64,000 bases of DNA, from assembly GCA_022842205.1 (NCBI GenBank), contig JALHQA010000003.1, positions 1 to 64,000 on the forward strand, read 5' to 3'. Shown in pieces: positions 8,524 to 17,145 of this stretch (its first letter is position 1; each line of letters opens with the position of its first letter). The DNA comes from Hyphomicrobiales bacterium (GTDB lineage Bacteria > Pseudomonadota > Alphaproteobacteria > Rhizobiales > Methylopilaceae). The notes beneath the pieces were generated by a model that saw only the letters and a list, made by a program, of their open reading frames with translations, did no database searches and was not told the DNA's origin. The position numbers and the translations under genes were made by a program.

Positions 8524-8946
8524 ATGTCCAAGGAGAAGCGTGTTTTGAAGGGCCTGCCGCTGTCCAGCGAGGCGCGCGCGGCGGCTGAAAATCTGCTGGC
8601 GAGCAAGGAAGGCAGCGCGGCCCTGGGCGACGCACTGAACGCCGCGATCCTGACGGCGGCCGCGAAGGTCAAGGCCGCGGCTCCCGCCGCGCCGGCGCAG
8701 GCGGCCTCGAAGGACGCCGGGAAGGTGAAAAAGGACAAGAAGAAAGACAAGAAAGATAAGAAGGCCGCCAAGAAGGACGGCAAGAAAGACAAGGACAAGA
8801 AAGAGAAGAAGTCCAAGGACAAAAAATCCAAGGACAAGAGGACCAAGGACAGTCTTCAGGCCAAGTCTGGCGCCGATCTGAAGCTGCCGAAGCCGGATGG
8901 CGCGAAGCCCGCTCCCGCGGCTCCCGTCACCAATCCTCCCGCCTAG
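8524..8946 (+). CDS. Lysine-rich low-complexity protein
   Basis: 140 aa, function not recognised. Residues 1-50 look like a folded or helical segment (SSEARAAAENLLASKEG). Then comes an Ala/Pro-rich linker, a strongly basic tract of KKDKK/KDKK repeats at about 67-108, and a Pro/Ala-rich tail. AGGAG seven bases before the ATG supports translation. Such tails resemble histone-H1-like or nucleic-acid-binding extensions, but nothing proves that here. The tract is coded mostly by AAG with GAC/GAT, so slippage could change its length. Confidence 0.7.
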   Translation: MSKEKRVLKGLPLSSEARAAAENLLASKEGSAALGDALNAAILTAAAKVKAAAPAAPAQAASKDAGKVKKDKKKDKKDKKAAKKDGKKDKDKKEKKSKDKKSKDKRTKDSLQAKSGADLKLPKPDGAKPAPAAPVTNPPA

Positions 8947-9695
8947 GGGCGCTCGGCAAGGAAGGCGACAACGCCTTCCTTGAACACCTTGTCACCGACG
9001 CTGCGATTGTGGTCGCGGCCCGGCACTTCAAGCACCTTTGATCCAGGTATGACGGCCGCCAGCTCGTGCGGGTCGCCGGCAACATCGTCCTCGGTCCCGA
9101 CCGCGATCAGCACCGGGCACGACATCCGGCCGAGCATCTCCGGCGTCAGCGGCAGGCGCGGCGAGCGGATGACGGCGGCAAGCGCTTTCAGGTCTCCGCG
9201 CGTTGTCTCGGCAAACACCCGGAACGTGCGGGCATAGGCGTCCGTGACATCGTCCCGGTGCGGGGCTTCGAGCGCCTTGGCGATCTCGTCGGACTTCGAG
9301 GCGCCGCCGAACAACCGGCCGCCCATGCCGCCGACAACCAGGCTGCGAACCTTTTCCGGATGCTCGATGGCGACATAGGCACCGACGCGAGCACCCATCG
9401 AATAGCCGACGAGATCGGCCTTCGCGATTGCGAGATGATCCATCAGAGCCAGCGTGTCGCCCGCCATCTCGCGGATGGTGTAGCGGTCGCTGTCGTAGAT
9501 CTTGTCGCTTTGCCCGTGTCCGCGATGATCGAACGCGATGACCCGGTAACCGGCCTGGGTGAGCGTTTTCACCCACTCCGTCCCGACCCAGTTGATCTGC
9601 AGGTTCGAGGCAAAGCCGTGAATCAGGATCACGGGATCGCCGGAACCCTCGTCGATATAGTTCAGGGTCAGTGCGTCCGAGACAAAGCTTGGCAT
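8943..9695 (-). CDS. Alpha/beta hydrolase
   Basis: Cytoplasmic alpha/beta-hydrolase fold enzyme, 250 aa from the ATG at 9695 (MPSFVSDALTLNYID); an upstream ATG at 9797 adds 34 non-conserved residues and overlaps the neighbouring promoter. Oxyanion motif HGFASN, FDHRGHGQS, nucleophile Ser in VGYSMGARVGA, acid Asp in VGTEDDVAG and His in GRDHNRSV. Substrate cannot be predicted; esters or lactones are usual. Its stop overlaps that of the Lys-rich gene (convergent). Confidence 0.87.
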   Translation of the reverse strand: MPSFVSDALTLNYIDEGSGDPVILIHGFASNLQINWVGTEWVKTLTQAGYRVIAFDHRGHGQSDKIYDSDRYTIREMAGDTLALMDHLAIAKADLVGYSMGARVGAYVAIEHPEKVRSLVVGGMGGRLFGGASKSDEIAKALEAPHRDDVTDAYARTFRVFAETTRGDLKALAAVIRSPRLPLTPEMLGRMSCPVLIAVGTEDDVAGDPHELAAVIPGSKVLEVPGRDHNRSVGDKVFKEGVVAFLAERP

Positions 9696-9799
9696 CTGAT
9701 GTTTCGCGATTGTTTGTGAGACGGGACGAATAGCCGCTCGCATTCGCTGGGTGAAGCCGTTATTTTGCCGCCGGTTACAACCACGCAGGAAGATCAATC

Positions 9800-10054
9800 G
9801 TGGCCGATATCCGCACGCCGCATTTCCACAACACCGCCGGCCATCGCTCCATCGAGATCGGCGTCCGCGAGTTCATGTGCATCGGCGCGGTGCCGCCCTA
9901 CGACCATCCGCATGTGTTTCTCGACATGGGCGACGACGACGAGATGGTCTGCCCTTATTGCTCGACGCTCTTCCGATACAATGAGACGCTGGACGCCGGC
10001 ACGACCAAGCCGGCCGACTGTGTCTGGGCCGCAGACCCCGCCATCGCGCTCTGA
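9800..10054 (+). CDS. CHCC-type zinc-finger domain protein
   Basis: Small (84 aa) zf-CHCC protein, homologous in its core to the mitochondrial complex I accessory subunit NDUFS6. Zinc ligands are visible: Cys in FMCIGA, His in YDHPHVFLDMG, and Cys-x2-Cys in EMVCPYCST. Start is a GTG at 9800 with AGGA nine bases upstream. The FAD monooxygenase begins 3 bp after its stop, so they are probably co-transcribed. Confidence 0.88.
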   Translation: MADIRTPHFHNTAGHRSIEIGVREFMCIGAVPPYDHPHVFLDMGDDDEMVCPYCSTLFRYNETLDAGTTKPADCVWAADPAIAL

Positions 10055-10057
10055 GCC

Positions 10058-11218
10058 ATGCACGCCGCGCGCCCGATCATCATCGCGGGCGCCGGGATTG
10101 GCGGTCTGACCCTCGCCATCGCTCTGGCGCGCCGCGGCATCCTTTCCATCGTCATCGAGCGCGCGCCGAAACTTGAAGAGATCGGCGCCGGACTGCAGCT
10201 TTCACCCAACGCATCGCGCATTCTGGACCGGCTCGGGCTTGGCCCAGAGATAGACGACGCGGGCATTCAACCCGATTCCATCCGCCTCATGGACGGCCGC
10301 AACGGCCAGCCCATCGCGCGCCTGGGGCTTGGCTTCGCCACCGAAACGCGCTGGGGAGCTCCCTATCGCCTGATCCACCGTGCGAAGCTGCAGAGCATTC
10401 TTGCGCGCGCCGTGGTCGACGCCGGCCTGTCCATACGCCTCGGCACGGAGTTGACGCATTTCGTCGAAACGCCGGACGGCGTCGCGGTTCACCTGAAATC
10501 GCGCATCGCAAACGAATCCATGGTCGGCTCGGCGCTCGTCGGCGCTGACGGCGTGCGTTCCATCATAAGGTCGCACCTCGGCGGCGGCCCTCTCGCCTTT
10601 TCCGGCCAGATCGCCTGGCGCGCGACTCTCCCGCACGGCGCACGGCGCGAAACCGCCGTCTGGCTCGGCCCCGGTGCGCATCTCGTGTCCTATCCCCTCG
10701 ACCGCTCGGGCCAGCTCAATCTCGTGGCGGTGACGAAAGGAACGCCGCGCGAAGGATGGGCGGAACCCGGCGATCCGTCCGAACTCCTCGGCATGTTCGC
10801 CGACTGGGCGGAACCCGTACAGACAATCCTGCGTGCGGCACCCGGATGGACGACCTGGCCGCTCTACGACAGCTCCTCGCCGCCGGAATGGGGAGAGGGA
10901 CACATCACCCTGCTCGGCGATGCCGCGCACCCGGTCCTGCCGCATCTGGCGCAGGGAGCGGCGCTGGCGATCGAGGATGCCGCCGTCCTCGCCGCCCGGC
11001 TGGCCGAAACACCGGACGATATTGCCGGCTCCTTCCGCGCCTATGAGGCCGAACGCACGCCCCGGGCGATGGCCATACAGGCCGCTGCGCGGCGCAACGG
11101 CGAGATATTCCGCCTCGGCGGAATTGCGGCAAAGGCGCGCAACACAGCCCTGCGGCTCATGGGCGAGGAGCGATTCAGGGCGCGTTTCGACTGGGTGTAT
11201 GGTTATCGCGCGGCCTGA
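10058..11218 (+). CDS. FAD-dependent monooxygenase (salicylate hydroxylase-like)
   Basis: Class A flavoprotein hydroxylase, 386 aa. The three diagnostic motifs are all present: N-terminal GAGIGGLTLAIALARRG (FAD ADP-binding), GADGVRS (DG motif) and GDAAHPVLPHLAQGAALAIE (GD motif). This family hydroxylates aromatic acids such as salicylate or 3-hydroxybenzoate, and some members act on quinolones or ubiquinone precursors. No other aromatic catabolic gene is adjacent, so the substrate is open. Confidence 0.88.
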   Translation: MHAARPIIIAGAGIGGLTLAIALARRGILSIVIERAPKLEEIGAGLQLSPNASRILDRLGLGPEIDDAGIQPDSIRLMDGRNGQPIARLGLGFATETRWGAPYRLIHRAKLQSILARAVVDAGLSIRLGTELTHFVETPDGVAVHLKSRIANESMVGSALVGADGVRSIIRSHLGGGPLAFSGQIAWRATLPHGARRETAVWLGPGAHLVSYPLDRSGQLNLVAVTKGTPREGWAEPGDPSELLGMFADWAEPVQTILRAAPGWTTWPLYDSSSPPEWGEGHITLLGDAAHPVLPHLAQGAALAIEDAAVLAARLAETPDDIAGSFRAYEAERTPRAMAIQAAARRNGEIFRLGGIAAKARNTALRLMGEERFRARFDWVYGYRAA

Positions 11219-11456
11219 ATTTCAGCATTTCACGGCCGCTCATTGACTTTTAACCCTTCAGGGCGCAAATAGCCCCCATCGCTTAAGGCGATTCAGACAT
11301 CCAGGCCGCGTAAACGAGGCTTCGCCGCCGTCCTGCCGGATGTCCCCAATCTCCCAATTTGACGCCCAGGAACGCGGGGCTTCATCGAACCTCCCCGCTT
11401 CGCCGCGGCCGGATTCCGGCACGCGGTGCCGTGGCTCATTTTGCAGAAAGTACACT
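11219..11456 (+). other. Long 5' leader of the RNA helicase gene
   Basis: A 238-bp non-coding gap. It holds TTGACT at 11243 and a GC-rich segment able to fold (CCGGCACGCGG-TGCCG near 11415-11432), and ends without a strong Shine-Dalgarno sequence before the GTG. Long structured leaders are known for cold-shock helicase mRNAs, so regulation through this leader is possible but unproven. Confidence 0.3.
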
Positions 11457-12797
11457 GTGACAACTTTTGAAAATCTCGGCCTCCATGCGCAGCTTCTGAA
11501 ATCGCTGAGCGCCGAAAACTACACAGCGCCGACGCCGATCCAGGCGCAGGCCATTCCCCATCTTCTCAACGGCAAGGACCTTCTCGGCATCGCCCAGACC
11601 GGCACCGGCAAGACCGCTGCCTTCGCACTGCCGATCCTGCATCGTCTCGCGGCGGACAAGCGCCCGGCGCCGCGCCGCTCGTGCCGCGCGCTCATCCTGT
11701 CGCCGACGCGCGAACTGGCAAGCCAGATCGCCGCCAGCTTCACGACGTATGGACGCAATCTTGGCCTGTCGGTCGCGACCGTCTTCGGCGGCGTCTCGGC
11801 CGGTCCGCAGATCCGCATGCTCGCCGCCGGCGTCGACATTCTTGTCGCCACCCCCGGACGCCTGCTCGATCACATCAACGGCAACAGGGCAAAGCTCGAC
11901 GGCGTCGAGATCTTCGTCCTCGATGAAGCCGACCAGATGCTCGACATGGGCTTCATCCGCGACATCCGCAAAATCGTGAAGACCCTGCCCCACCAACGGC
12001 AGAACCTGTTCTTTTCGGCGACGATGCCGAAGGAAATCGGGGCGCTGGCCGGCGAGCTTCTGAAAAATCCGGTCGAGGTGAAGGTCACGCCAGTCGCCAA
12101 GACCGCGGACCGCGTCGAACAGCATGTTGCCTTCGTCAGCGCTGGCGACAAGCGCAGCCTGCTCGTCAAGCTGCTCAACGACCGCAACATGGACCGCGTG
12201 CTGGTGTTCTCGCGGACCAAGCACGGTGCCGACAAGATCGCGAAGTTTCTCGCCGACGCGAAAATCGAGGCGGCGGCGATCCACGGCAACAAATCGCAGA
12301 ACCAGCGCGAGCGCGCCCTGCAGAGCTTCAAGAACGGCAAGACACGGGCGCTTGTTGCAACCGACATCGCCGCACGCGGCATCGACATCGATGCCGTCAG
12401 CCATGTGGTGAATTTCGACCTGCCGAACGTGCCGGAAAGCTATGTCCACCGCATCGGCCGCACCGCGCGTGCCGGCGCCACGGGCATCGCCATCTCGTTC
12501 TGCGCGTCGGACGAACGCGGCCTGCTGCGCGACATCGAACGTCTCATCCAGCAGCGCGTGCCGGTGCTGGAAGGCTATGCGCCGATCGGTGGCGATACCC
12601 GCGCCGAACCGGCTGCCCCGCAGCAGCATCGCCGTGGCAACGCGCCCCAGCAGCCGGGCAACAAGAACCGTCGCCACCGCGGAAACCGCCCGCAATACAA
12701 CGGCGCGGATTCACGCAAGGAGCGGCCGAACGGCGAGCTCAACCGGATGAACTTCATGAAGCCGTCCGGGCGTCGCCCGGAACAGGCGAGGCCGTAA
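11457..12797 (+). CDS. rhlE: DEAD-box ATP-dependent RNA helicase (RhlE type)
   Basis: Unwinds structured RNA in ribosome assembly, mRNA decay or cold adaptation. 446 aa from GTG 11457, placed where homology begins (TTFENLGL); an ATG at 11340 in frame is weaker. Motifs in order: Q-motif region [18 protein letters not shown] (I), PTRELA (Ia), TPGRLLD (Ib), [11 protein letters not shown] (II), FFSATMP (III), [11 protein letters not shown] (IV), [11 protein letters not shown] (V) and [10 protein letters not shown] (VI). A basic, Arg/Asn-rich tail after about residue 385 likely binds RNA. Confidence 0.93.
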   Translation: MTTFENLGLHAQLLKSLSAENYTAPTPIQAQAIPHLLNGKDLLGIAQTGTGKTAAFALPILHRLAADKRPAPRRSCRALILSPTRELASQIAASFTTYGRNLGLSVATVFGGVSAGPQIRMLAAGVDILVATPGRLLDHINGNRAKLDGVEIFVLDEADQMLDMGFIRDIRKIVKTLPHQRQNLFFSATMPKEIGALAGELLKNPVEVKVTPVAKTADRVEQHVAFVSAGDKRSLLVKLLNDRNMDRVLVFSRTKHGADKIAKFLADAKIEAAAIHGNKSQNQRERALQSFKNGKTRALVATDIAARGIDIDAVSHVVNFDLPNVPESYVHRIGRTARAGATGIAISFCASDERGLLRDIERLIQQRVPVLEGYAPIGGDTRAEPAAPQQHRRGNAPQQPGNKNRRHRGNRPQYNGADSRKERPNGELNRMNFMKPSGRRPEQARP

Positions 12798-12800
12798 AAC

Positions 12801-12828
12801 AAAAAAGGGCGCCTCGGGCGCCCTTTTT
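12801..12828. terminator. Bidirectional Rho-independent terminator
   Basis: GGGCGCC (12807-12813), loop TCG, GGCGCCC (12817-12823), flanked by AAAAAA on the left and TTTTT on the right. It works for the helicase on the plus strand and for the small membrane protein gene on the minus strand, whose stop touches it. Confidence 0.9.
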
Positions 12829-13088
12829 CATGCCGCCGAGAAGCGCCACCACAGAAACAGCGCGACCGCCGCCGGAACGCCGAATACCACAAACAGGATC
12901 GGCGTCTCTTCGGCGACCGTGTAGCCTGCCGTACGGACCCCGACATATAGGTTGTAGACCGAGGCCGCGAACCATACCGGAATGAACCACAGGGCGGCCG
13001 AAGCGAGCGAGAAATTGCCGAAACGGGACGCCAGCGCGAATGCGCCGAGAAGAACAAAGCCGCCGCCGATGACCATGATCGTATGCAT
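12828..13088 (-). CDS. Small three-helix inner-membrane protein
   Basis: 86 aa, function not recognised. Three hydrophobic segments: about residues 4-20 (VIGGGFVLLGAFALA), 30-48 (ALWFIPVWFAASVYNLYVG) and 60-80 (TPILFVVFGVPAAVALFLWW). I place the start at MHTIMVIGG because GGGGA lies about seven bases before it; MDM two codons earlier, or a longer frame to 13121, are alternatives. It is a separate unit from the polysaccharide deacetylase gene upstream (44 bp). Confidence 0.7.
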   Translation of the reverse strand: MHTIMVIGGGFVLLGAFALASRFGNFSLASAALWFIPVWFAASVYNLYVGVRTAGYTVAEETPILFVVFGVPAAVALFLWWRFSAA

Positions 13089-13132
13089 GTCCATTCCCCG
13101 CTTACACCACCAGATTAACACGCTTTGAATCG

Positions 13133-14170
13133 TCAGCCCACATTCAGCCGCCGGAAACGCTGATTGATCGCAAAGGGCAGCCCGGACACGAACAGTTCGG
13201 CGTATTTCCGCTTCTGATAATGGCCATTCAAGGACACGCGGGGCAGCGCCGTCTTGTGCTTCGCATGCTCCGGAAACAGTACGCCCAGCCGCGTCGTCCA
13301 GCCGCTCAGGCCGAGCCTCCGCGCGAACCCGAATTCGCGCTGACCGGCCGAGGTGGGATCACCCACGGGATAGGCGATGTGTTTGGTAATGATGTTGAGC
13401 TCCGCGGCAATGCGTGCCTGGGCATCGGCCATTTCATCGAGCGCGAATTTGGCAGGATGCTTCGCCAGCATGACGTGATTGACGGTGTGGTTGCCAATGG
13501 AGACCAGCGGGTCTTTGACCACTTCGCGCAATTCATCCCAGTTGAGACACAGGTCGCGCGCCGCACCACGCATATCCACCCCCGCGCGCTCGCAGAGACG
13601 CGCTATCTCCGCCCGCATCTCGACTTCGCCCATCTCACGGAGCGACCAGTAGAGCCTGTCCCAGGCCGCGTATTTTCTATCAGTCGTCGAGACATCGATC
13701 GTCTCGCCGCGAAACTCCAGCGTCGTGCTGGCGGCAATCGCGCGCTCCAGCGCGATCCACCACAGATCGCCCGTGCCGTCGGCAAAGGCCGTCGTGACGA
13801 ACAGCATCGACGGCGCATCGTAGCGCCGCATGATCGGCAATGCATGGTCGCGCACGTCGCGGAAGCCGTCGTCGAATGTGAAGGATGCGAATCTCCTGGC
13901 GTGGCGGTCTCCGAGGCGCGCCACCGCTTCATCGAGCGAGACGATGTCATAGTCCGCGCCGCGCAGATATTTCAGCACCGTCTCCAGGAAATCCGGGGTG
14001 ATCTCCAGCAGACGGTTGGGCGCGAAGGCGCGTCCGTCGCACGGGCGCACATGATGCAGGGTAAAGACGACGCCCTGCCCGCGCGTCAGCGGCGCAAGCA
14101 GACGGTGCGCCTGACTGGCCCACAAAAGGTTCAGGATGGCGCGAAGGCGGCGCGTGCGAGCGTCCGGCAT
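13133..14170 (-). CDS. Polysaccharide deacetylase (NodB homology, CE4)
   Basis: Zinc-dependent deacetylase of N- or O-acetylated sugars, 345 aa. CE4 motif 1, SFTFDDGFRD, gives the catalytic base and metal Asp. Motif 2, SIGNHTVNHVML, gives the two metal His. No clear signal peptide is visible, so it may act in the cytoplasm or be exported atypically. It starts 3 bp after the stop of the Wzz-like gene, so it forms an operon with it and probably trims the exopolysaccharide made by this locus. Confidence 0.9.
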   Translation of the reverse strand: MPDARTRRLRAILNLLWASQAHRLLAPLTRGQGVVFTLHHVRPCDGRAFAPNRLLEITPDFLETVLKYLRGADYDIVSLDEAVARLGDRHARRFASFTFDDGFRDVRDHALPIMRRYDAPSMLFVTTAFADGTGDLWWIALERAIAASTTLEFRGETIDVSTTDRKYAAWDRLYWSLREMGEVEMRAEIARLCERAGVDMRGAARDLCLNWDELREVVKDPLVSIGNHTVNHVMLAKHPAKFALDEMADAQARIAAELNIITKHIAYPVGDPTSAGQREFGFARRLGLSGWTTRLGVLFPEHAKHKTALPRVSLNGHYQKRKYAELFVSGLPFAINQRFRRLNVG

Positions 14171-14173
14171 CCG

Positions 14174-16441
14174 TCAGGACGCCGCGCGGGCCTGCGCCGC
14201 GCCGGTGAGCAGAAGCACGACGTCGCCGACGCCCGCCGCCTCAAGCGCACGATGCGCGGCGGTGGTTACGAGATCCTGCACATTGGCGACGAGAATGGCC
14301 GCGCCCATGCGTTTGGCGAGAGCAATCATGTCTTCGGGCTTGTCCGCTGCCGGCGACAGCACAATGACGAAATCATAGGTCAGGCCGAGCGCGTCGAACA
14401 CCACCGCGATGCGTGCATACGCTTCGGCGTTCAGAAGTTCGGATTTGCCCGGGCCGATAAGATGCGCGGCGGATGCCCGGTCGCGCTGGATCGCCTGCCC
14501 GAATGAGGTATCGCCCGCAATCAGTTCGCCCAGACCGCCCTCGCCTGGATTGGGCAGCGTCGCGGCAAAATCGCGGCTGGCGCTGCCGGCATCGGCCACA
14601 ATGGTCTTGCGCCCGGCGCCGGACAGCGAGCGCGCCAGCGACAGCGCCACGCTGCCGGGATCGACTCCGGTCATGGCGGACGCGACCAGAATGTTCAGAG
14701 CGCCGTCGCCCTTCGGCATCGTTGCGAGATGCGAGGCCAGATCGCCGAGCATCCGCATGTCCGCCGCTTCGATCTCCATCTGCTCCGTCTGCGTCGCGGC
14801 GGGCCCGGACGCGCCGAGCTTGCCGAACACGGGCGGGGCTCCGTCAACCGTGACAATGGTTTTCGCCGCATCCGCGAGTGCGGGAGGAACCACGCGCGCA
14901 ACGGGCTGCGGACTCTCGGTTCTGGCGACTGGTTCCGGCGTGGCGTCTTTCGTTGGCGGCAGCGGCCTCGCGGGCTTGTCTTCGGGACGAGACGAGGGAG
15001 GCGGCGGCGCGGGAGGCGTGGGCGCTCTCGGTGCGGGACCGGCCGGAACGACCATGAACTCGCTTGCCGTGATACCGACGACGAGCAGAATGAAGGTGCC
15101 GAGAGCCGTCAGTACCGTAATGGCCAGCGGCTTCGGCGCGTAAGGCGTGCCGGCGGGCGTCGCGCGCGAGATGATGCGCGCGTCCGGCGGAATGGCTTCG
15201 ACGCGCTCGCGCGCCGCGGCGTCGCGATAGCGTGCCAGGAACTGTTCAAGGAGATCGCGCTGCGCCTTGGCCTCGCGCTCCAGCGCGCGGAGTTGCACTT
15301 CCTGGCCGCCGGCATCGCCCGCGACCTTCTTCTGGATATCGATCGACTGCTGCACCGACGCCACACGCGCGGCGGCCACATTGGCCTCGTTCTCGTAGGC
15401 GCGCGCGATCTTGCGGGCTTCTTCGCGGATCTGCGACTCCAGCGACCCGATCTGCGCCTGCAATTCCTTCATCCGCGGATGAGCCGGAAGATAGGTGCGC
15501 GACTCGCGCGCGATAACCGATCCAAGCGCCACGCGCTGCTGCGCCAGTTCGCGCAAAAGCTCGGAATTCGCGACATCGAGCGATTCCACGGGCCGGCCGG
15601 AATCAACCGCCGCCTTCAGAAGCTCGGCCTTGGCCTGCGCATCCGACTGCTGCGCACGCGCGCGCGCGAGCTCGGTGTTCAACTCGCCGAGCTGCTGCGT
15701 CGTGATCGTTGCGTTGTTGGTGCCGAGAAACAGATTCGACTTCGAACGGAATTCCTCGACCTTCGCTTCCGCTTCCGCGACGCGAGTGCTGAGATCCTTG
15801 ATTTCCGATGCAAGCCAGGTCGACGCCTTGCGGGTCGTCGCCTGTTTCGCGCTCTGCTGCAGTTCGAGATAGCGCTCGGCAACCGCATTCGCGACCTCGG
15901 CCGCAAGTTCGGGATCGCTCGACGAGAACTCCACGACGATCACACGCGATGTCGGCACAGCGTAGACGGACAGGCGCTCGAAGAAGGCGTCGAGCACACG
16001 CTCATCGATCGACTGCGACAGTGGGTCACGCGACAGCCCAAGCAGAACGAGCGCGCGTTTCGCCAGCGAGTTTCCCGAAACCTCGAACTCGTCGTTTTCG
16101 GCGAGATTGAGTTCTGTCACGACCTCCCGCGCAAGATCGCGGGAAAGAAGAAGCTGCACCTGGCTCTGCACCGCCAGTTCGTCGGCTTCGCGCAGCTCGC
16201 CCGTGCTGGCCCCTTCGGGCCGCGTATAGACATTGTCGTTACTCTCGACCAGCACCCGCGCTTCCGAGCGGTACATCGGCGTCATGCTGCTGGAGATGAA
16301 CAGCGCCGCCGCGGCGGCCAGGATCGTCGGCCCGATGATGAGGGCCTTCTTGGCCCACAGCGAGCGCGCGATGGCCCTGAGGTCCGCCTCCGATGCTGCG
16401 GGGCCGCCCATATTTGCCGATGACTCGTACGCGCTGGCCAT
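14174..16441 (-). CDS. Wzz/GumC-type polysaccharide co-polymerase with degenerate BY-kinase domain
   Basis: Chain-length or export control protein of the inner membrane, 755 aa. The N-terminal Wzz domain has TM1 near residues 33-51, a long periplasmic coiled-coil region (about 170-400) and TM2 near 437-462 preceded by a Pro-rich turn. A Pro-rich linker (about 465-530) leads to a P-loop-like domain. There the Walker A is eroded: LVASAMTGVDPGSVALSLA has no GKT/S, and the Walker B equivalent is YDFVIVLSPAAD. No Tyr cluster ends the protein. It is probably a non-catalytic kinase-like domain. Operon with the deacetylase; divergent from the Wza-like gene. Confidence 0.88.
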   Translation of the reverse strand: MASAYESSANMGGPAASEADLRAIARSLWAKKALIIGPTILAAAAALFISSSMTPMYRSEARVLVESNDNVYTRPEGASTGELREADELAVQSQVQLLLSRDLAREVVTELNLAENDEFEVSGNSLAKRALVLLGLSRDPLSQSIDERVLDAFFERLSVYAVPTSRVIVVEFSSSDPELAAEVANAVAERYLELQQSAKQATTRKASTWLASEIKDLSTRVAEAEAKVEEFRSKSNLFLGTNNATITTQQLGELNTELARARAQQSDAQAKAELLKAAVDSGRPVESLDVANSELLRELAQQRVALGSVIARESRTYLPAHPRMKELQAQIGSLESQIREEARKIARAYENEANVAAARVASVQQSIDIQKKVAGDAGGQEVQLRALEREAKAQRDLLEQFLARYRDAAARERVEAIPPDARIISRATPAGTPYAPKPLAITVLTALGTFILLVVGITASEFMVVPAGPAPRAPTPPAPPPPSSRPEDKPARPLPPTKDATPEPVARTESPQPVARVVPPALADAAKTIVTVDGAPPVFGKLGASGPAATQTEQMEIEAADMRMLGDLASHLATMPKGDGALNILVASAMTGVDPGSVALSLARSLSGAGRKTIVADAGSASRDFAATLPNPGEGGLGELIAGDTSFGQAIQRDRASAAHLIGPGKSELLNAEAYARIAVVFDALGLTYDFVIVLSPAADKPEDMIALAKRMGAAILVANVQDLVTTAAHRALEAAGVGDVVLLLTGAAQARAAS

Positions 16442-16523
16442 TTGAGGAGAATCCCGACGTGAAAACGCGTTCTCCTTGTCGTCCCAACATGGTTAGGAAG
16501 CGGTTAATCCGCGTTCACAGCCA

Positions 16524-16539
16524 ATGGTTTGTTAACCAT
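16524..16539. promoter_or_regulatory. Inverted repeat with TTAACCAT motif in the exopolysaccharide divergent promoter
   Basis: ATGGTT-TGTT-AACCAT is a perfect 6-4-6 inverted repeat containing TTAACCAT at 16532-16539. TTAACCAT is the half-site form of the CtrA motif in alphaproteobacteria (family knowledge). It lies between the Wzz-like and Wza-like genes. Binding is unproven. Confidence 0.4.
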
Positions 16540-16587
16540 GAGAAGCTATCCCGGGTGTGGGTTCAAACGGCTGCGAAAGCTTGGTTC

Positions 16588-17145
16588 ATGCGGCGTGCTG
16601 TCATTGGTGTTTTTGCGCTCTGCATGGCTGTGCTCGCGACCGCCTGCACAGAGCGCCCGCGCCTTGAGACGGCCGTCGCGGAGCGGCAGCCCTATGTCCT
16701 CGGCAGCGGCGACCGGCTGCGCATCACCGTCTTCAATCAGCCGACGCTGTCCGCGAGCTACTCCGTCGATGCCAGCGGGATCATCACCATGCCGCTGCTC
16801 GGCCCGGTCGAAGCCGGCGGCCGCACCACGTTCGAGCTGCAGAACGCCATCGAGGCACGGCTGGCCAAGGACTTCCTGCGGGAGCCGAATGTCTCTGTGG
16901 AAGTAGAGACTTACCGTCCATTCTTCGTGTATGGCGAAGTCACGCAGGGCGGCCAGTATGCCTATGTCGCCGGCATGACCGCCGAGCAGGCCATCGCCAT
17001 CGCCGGCGGCTACACGCCGCGGGCCAACCGCAACACTGTGCAGATCGCACGCCGCGACTCGCAGGGTGTCGCCCGCGTCTCCGTTCCCCTCACGACGATC
17101 GTCCAGCCGGGAGACACGGTCTACGTCAAGGAACGCTGGTTCTGA
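16588..17145 (+). CDS. Polysaccharide export outer-membrane lipoprotein (Wza/ExoF family)
   Basis: Exports polysaccharide across the outer membrane as part of a Wza-type channel. 185 aa from the ATG at 16588, which places a lipoprotein signal at the N-terminus (AVIGVFALCMAVLATAC, Cys at about residue 20). The Poly_export domain starts YVLGSGDRLRITVFNQP, followed by an SLBB-like region (FFVYGEVTQGGQYAYVAGMT). It is shorter than E. coli Wza. A longer frame reaching 16393 would overlap the divergent Wzz gene and lose the lipobox position. TGATG overlap with the glycosyltransferase gene. Confidence 0.9.
   Translation: MRRAVIGVFALCMAVLATACTERPRLETAVAERQPYVLGSGDRLRITVFNQPTLSASYSVDASGIITMPLLGPVEAGGRTTFELQNAIEARLAKDFLREPNVSVEVETYRPFFVYGEVTQGGQYAYVAGMTAEQAIAIAGGYTPRANRNTVQIARRDSQGVARVSVPLTTIVQPGDTVYVKERWF

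Noticed and set aside
16393-16587. Longer start for the Wza-like lipoprotein
   Set aside because: It would overlap the divergent Wzz gene and bury the lipoprotein signal about 65 residues inside the protein.
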